From the NCBI RefSeq assembly GCF_013523125.1, contig NZ_JAAMQJ010000048.1:1-33721 (forward strand): a stretch of DNA of 33,721 bases, read 5' to 3'. Shown in pieces: positions 33,646-33,721 of the stretch; within the stretch, counting starts at the first letter, position 1, and every line of letters starts with the position of its first letter. The notes below the pieces were generated by a model, which made no database searches, was not told the DNA's origin, and saw nothing but the letters and a program-made list of their open reading frames with translations. Position numbers and translations under genes: made by a program. This stretch comes from Pseudomonas entomophila. Its GTDB lineage: Bacteria; Pseudomonadota; Gammaproteobacteria; Pseudomonadales; Pseudomonadaceae.

Positions 33646-33721
33646 CTTGGCGATGACCTACTCTCACATGGGGAAACCCCACACTACCATCGGCGATGCA
33701 TCGTTTCACTGCTGAGTTCGG
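33646..33721 (-). rRNA. rrf: 5S ribosomal RNA (proximal copy, cut by window end)
   Basis: The visible 76 nt correspond to the 3' two thirds of a second 5S gene on the minus strand. It is identical to the distal copy except that the 3' end reads ATCGCCAAG rather than ATCGTCAAG. The 5' end lies beyond the window. Confidence 0.93.

Larger units (their letters stand above)
33376..33721 (-). repeat. Tandem duplication of the terminator-5S unit
   Basis: The block beginning at 33376 (terminator, short spacer, 5S) recurs at 33599 with a 223-bp period. Over the visible 123 bp of the second copy only three differences are seen: C/A in the terminator loop, G/A in the spacer, and A/G at the 5S 3' end. 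The unique part between copies is 33539-33598. Confidence 0.93.

Overview
The window is chromosomal DNA of a Pseudomonas, most likely of the P. putida/P. entomophila group. It is GC-rich with clean gammaproteobacterial genes, it carries the complete Lap biofilm adhesion system, and it ends in a Pseudomonas-type 5S rRNA. No transposase, integrase, tRNA or CRISPR array was found.

Layout. (1) 1-3939, minus: the N-terminal part of a giant LapA-type adhesin. It has a retention module, a dialanine LapG cleavage motif and a 606-bp tandem repeat array, and it runs off the left edge. (2) 4866-8388, plus: lapB-lapC, the inner-membrane ABC exporter and membrane-fusion protein that secrete LapA, divergent from lapA across a 0.9-kb control region. 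(3) 8633-12314: a TauD-type dioxygenase with a sulfonate/taurine-type ABC importer, preceded by a long hairpin-forming leader. (4) 12373-13938: a short HTH regulator and a Sel1-repeat protein. (5) 14061-19117: a MarR regulator and a tightly overlapping tripartite efflux operon (FUSC, DUF1656, HlyD, OprM-type lipoprotein). (6) 19148-21796, minus: lapG-lapD, the periplasmic protease and the c-di-GMP receptor that controls it. (7) 22065-22757: a GntR/FCD regulator with a palindromic operator at its promoter. (8) 23583-29218: a four-gene cluster encoding a DUF3050 haem-oxygenase-like protein, an AurF-type N-oxygenase, an A-T-reductase NRPS and an SRPBCC protein. This is the pvfABCD/mgoBCAD arrangement (P. 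entomophila virulence factor; P. syringae mangotoxin-regulating signal), known to make small pyrazine N-oxide/diazeniumdiolate products. (9) 29339-33357: an ECF sigma factor, a FecR anti-sigma factor and a TonB receptor with an STN signalling domain, behind a Fur-like box. (10) 33377-33721: two tandem 5S rRNA genes on the minus strand, each followed by a near-identical terminator; the right copy is cut by the window end.

How it works together. LapB and LapC, with an outer-membrane LapE not present here, export LapA. The LapA N-terminus is held in the outer membrane until LapG cuts it. LapD binds c-di-GMP and sequesters LapG, so high c-di-GMP keeps cells attached. The pvf cluster adds a diffusible-signal pathway. 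From memory, in P. putida KT2440 lapG, lapD, lapC, lapB and lapA are contiguous, and the GntR gene directly adjoins the sigma/FecR/receptor genes. If so, this genome differs by having about 10.8 kb between lapC and lapD and the pvf cluster between gntR and the sigma gene. That comparison is recollection, not something seen in the window.

The most interesting points are the pvf/mgo signal cluster with its unassigned N-terminal NRPS region, the leader hairpin that buries the dioxygenase ribosome-binding site, the 20-bp-phased FleQ-like triplet upstream of lapA, and the tandem 5S-terminator duplication.
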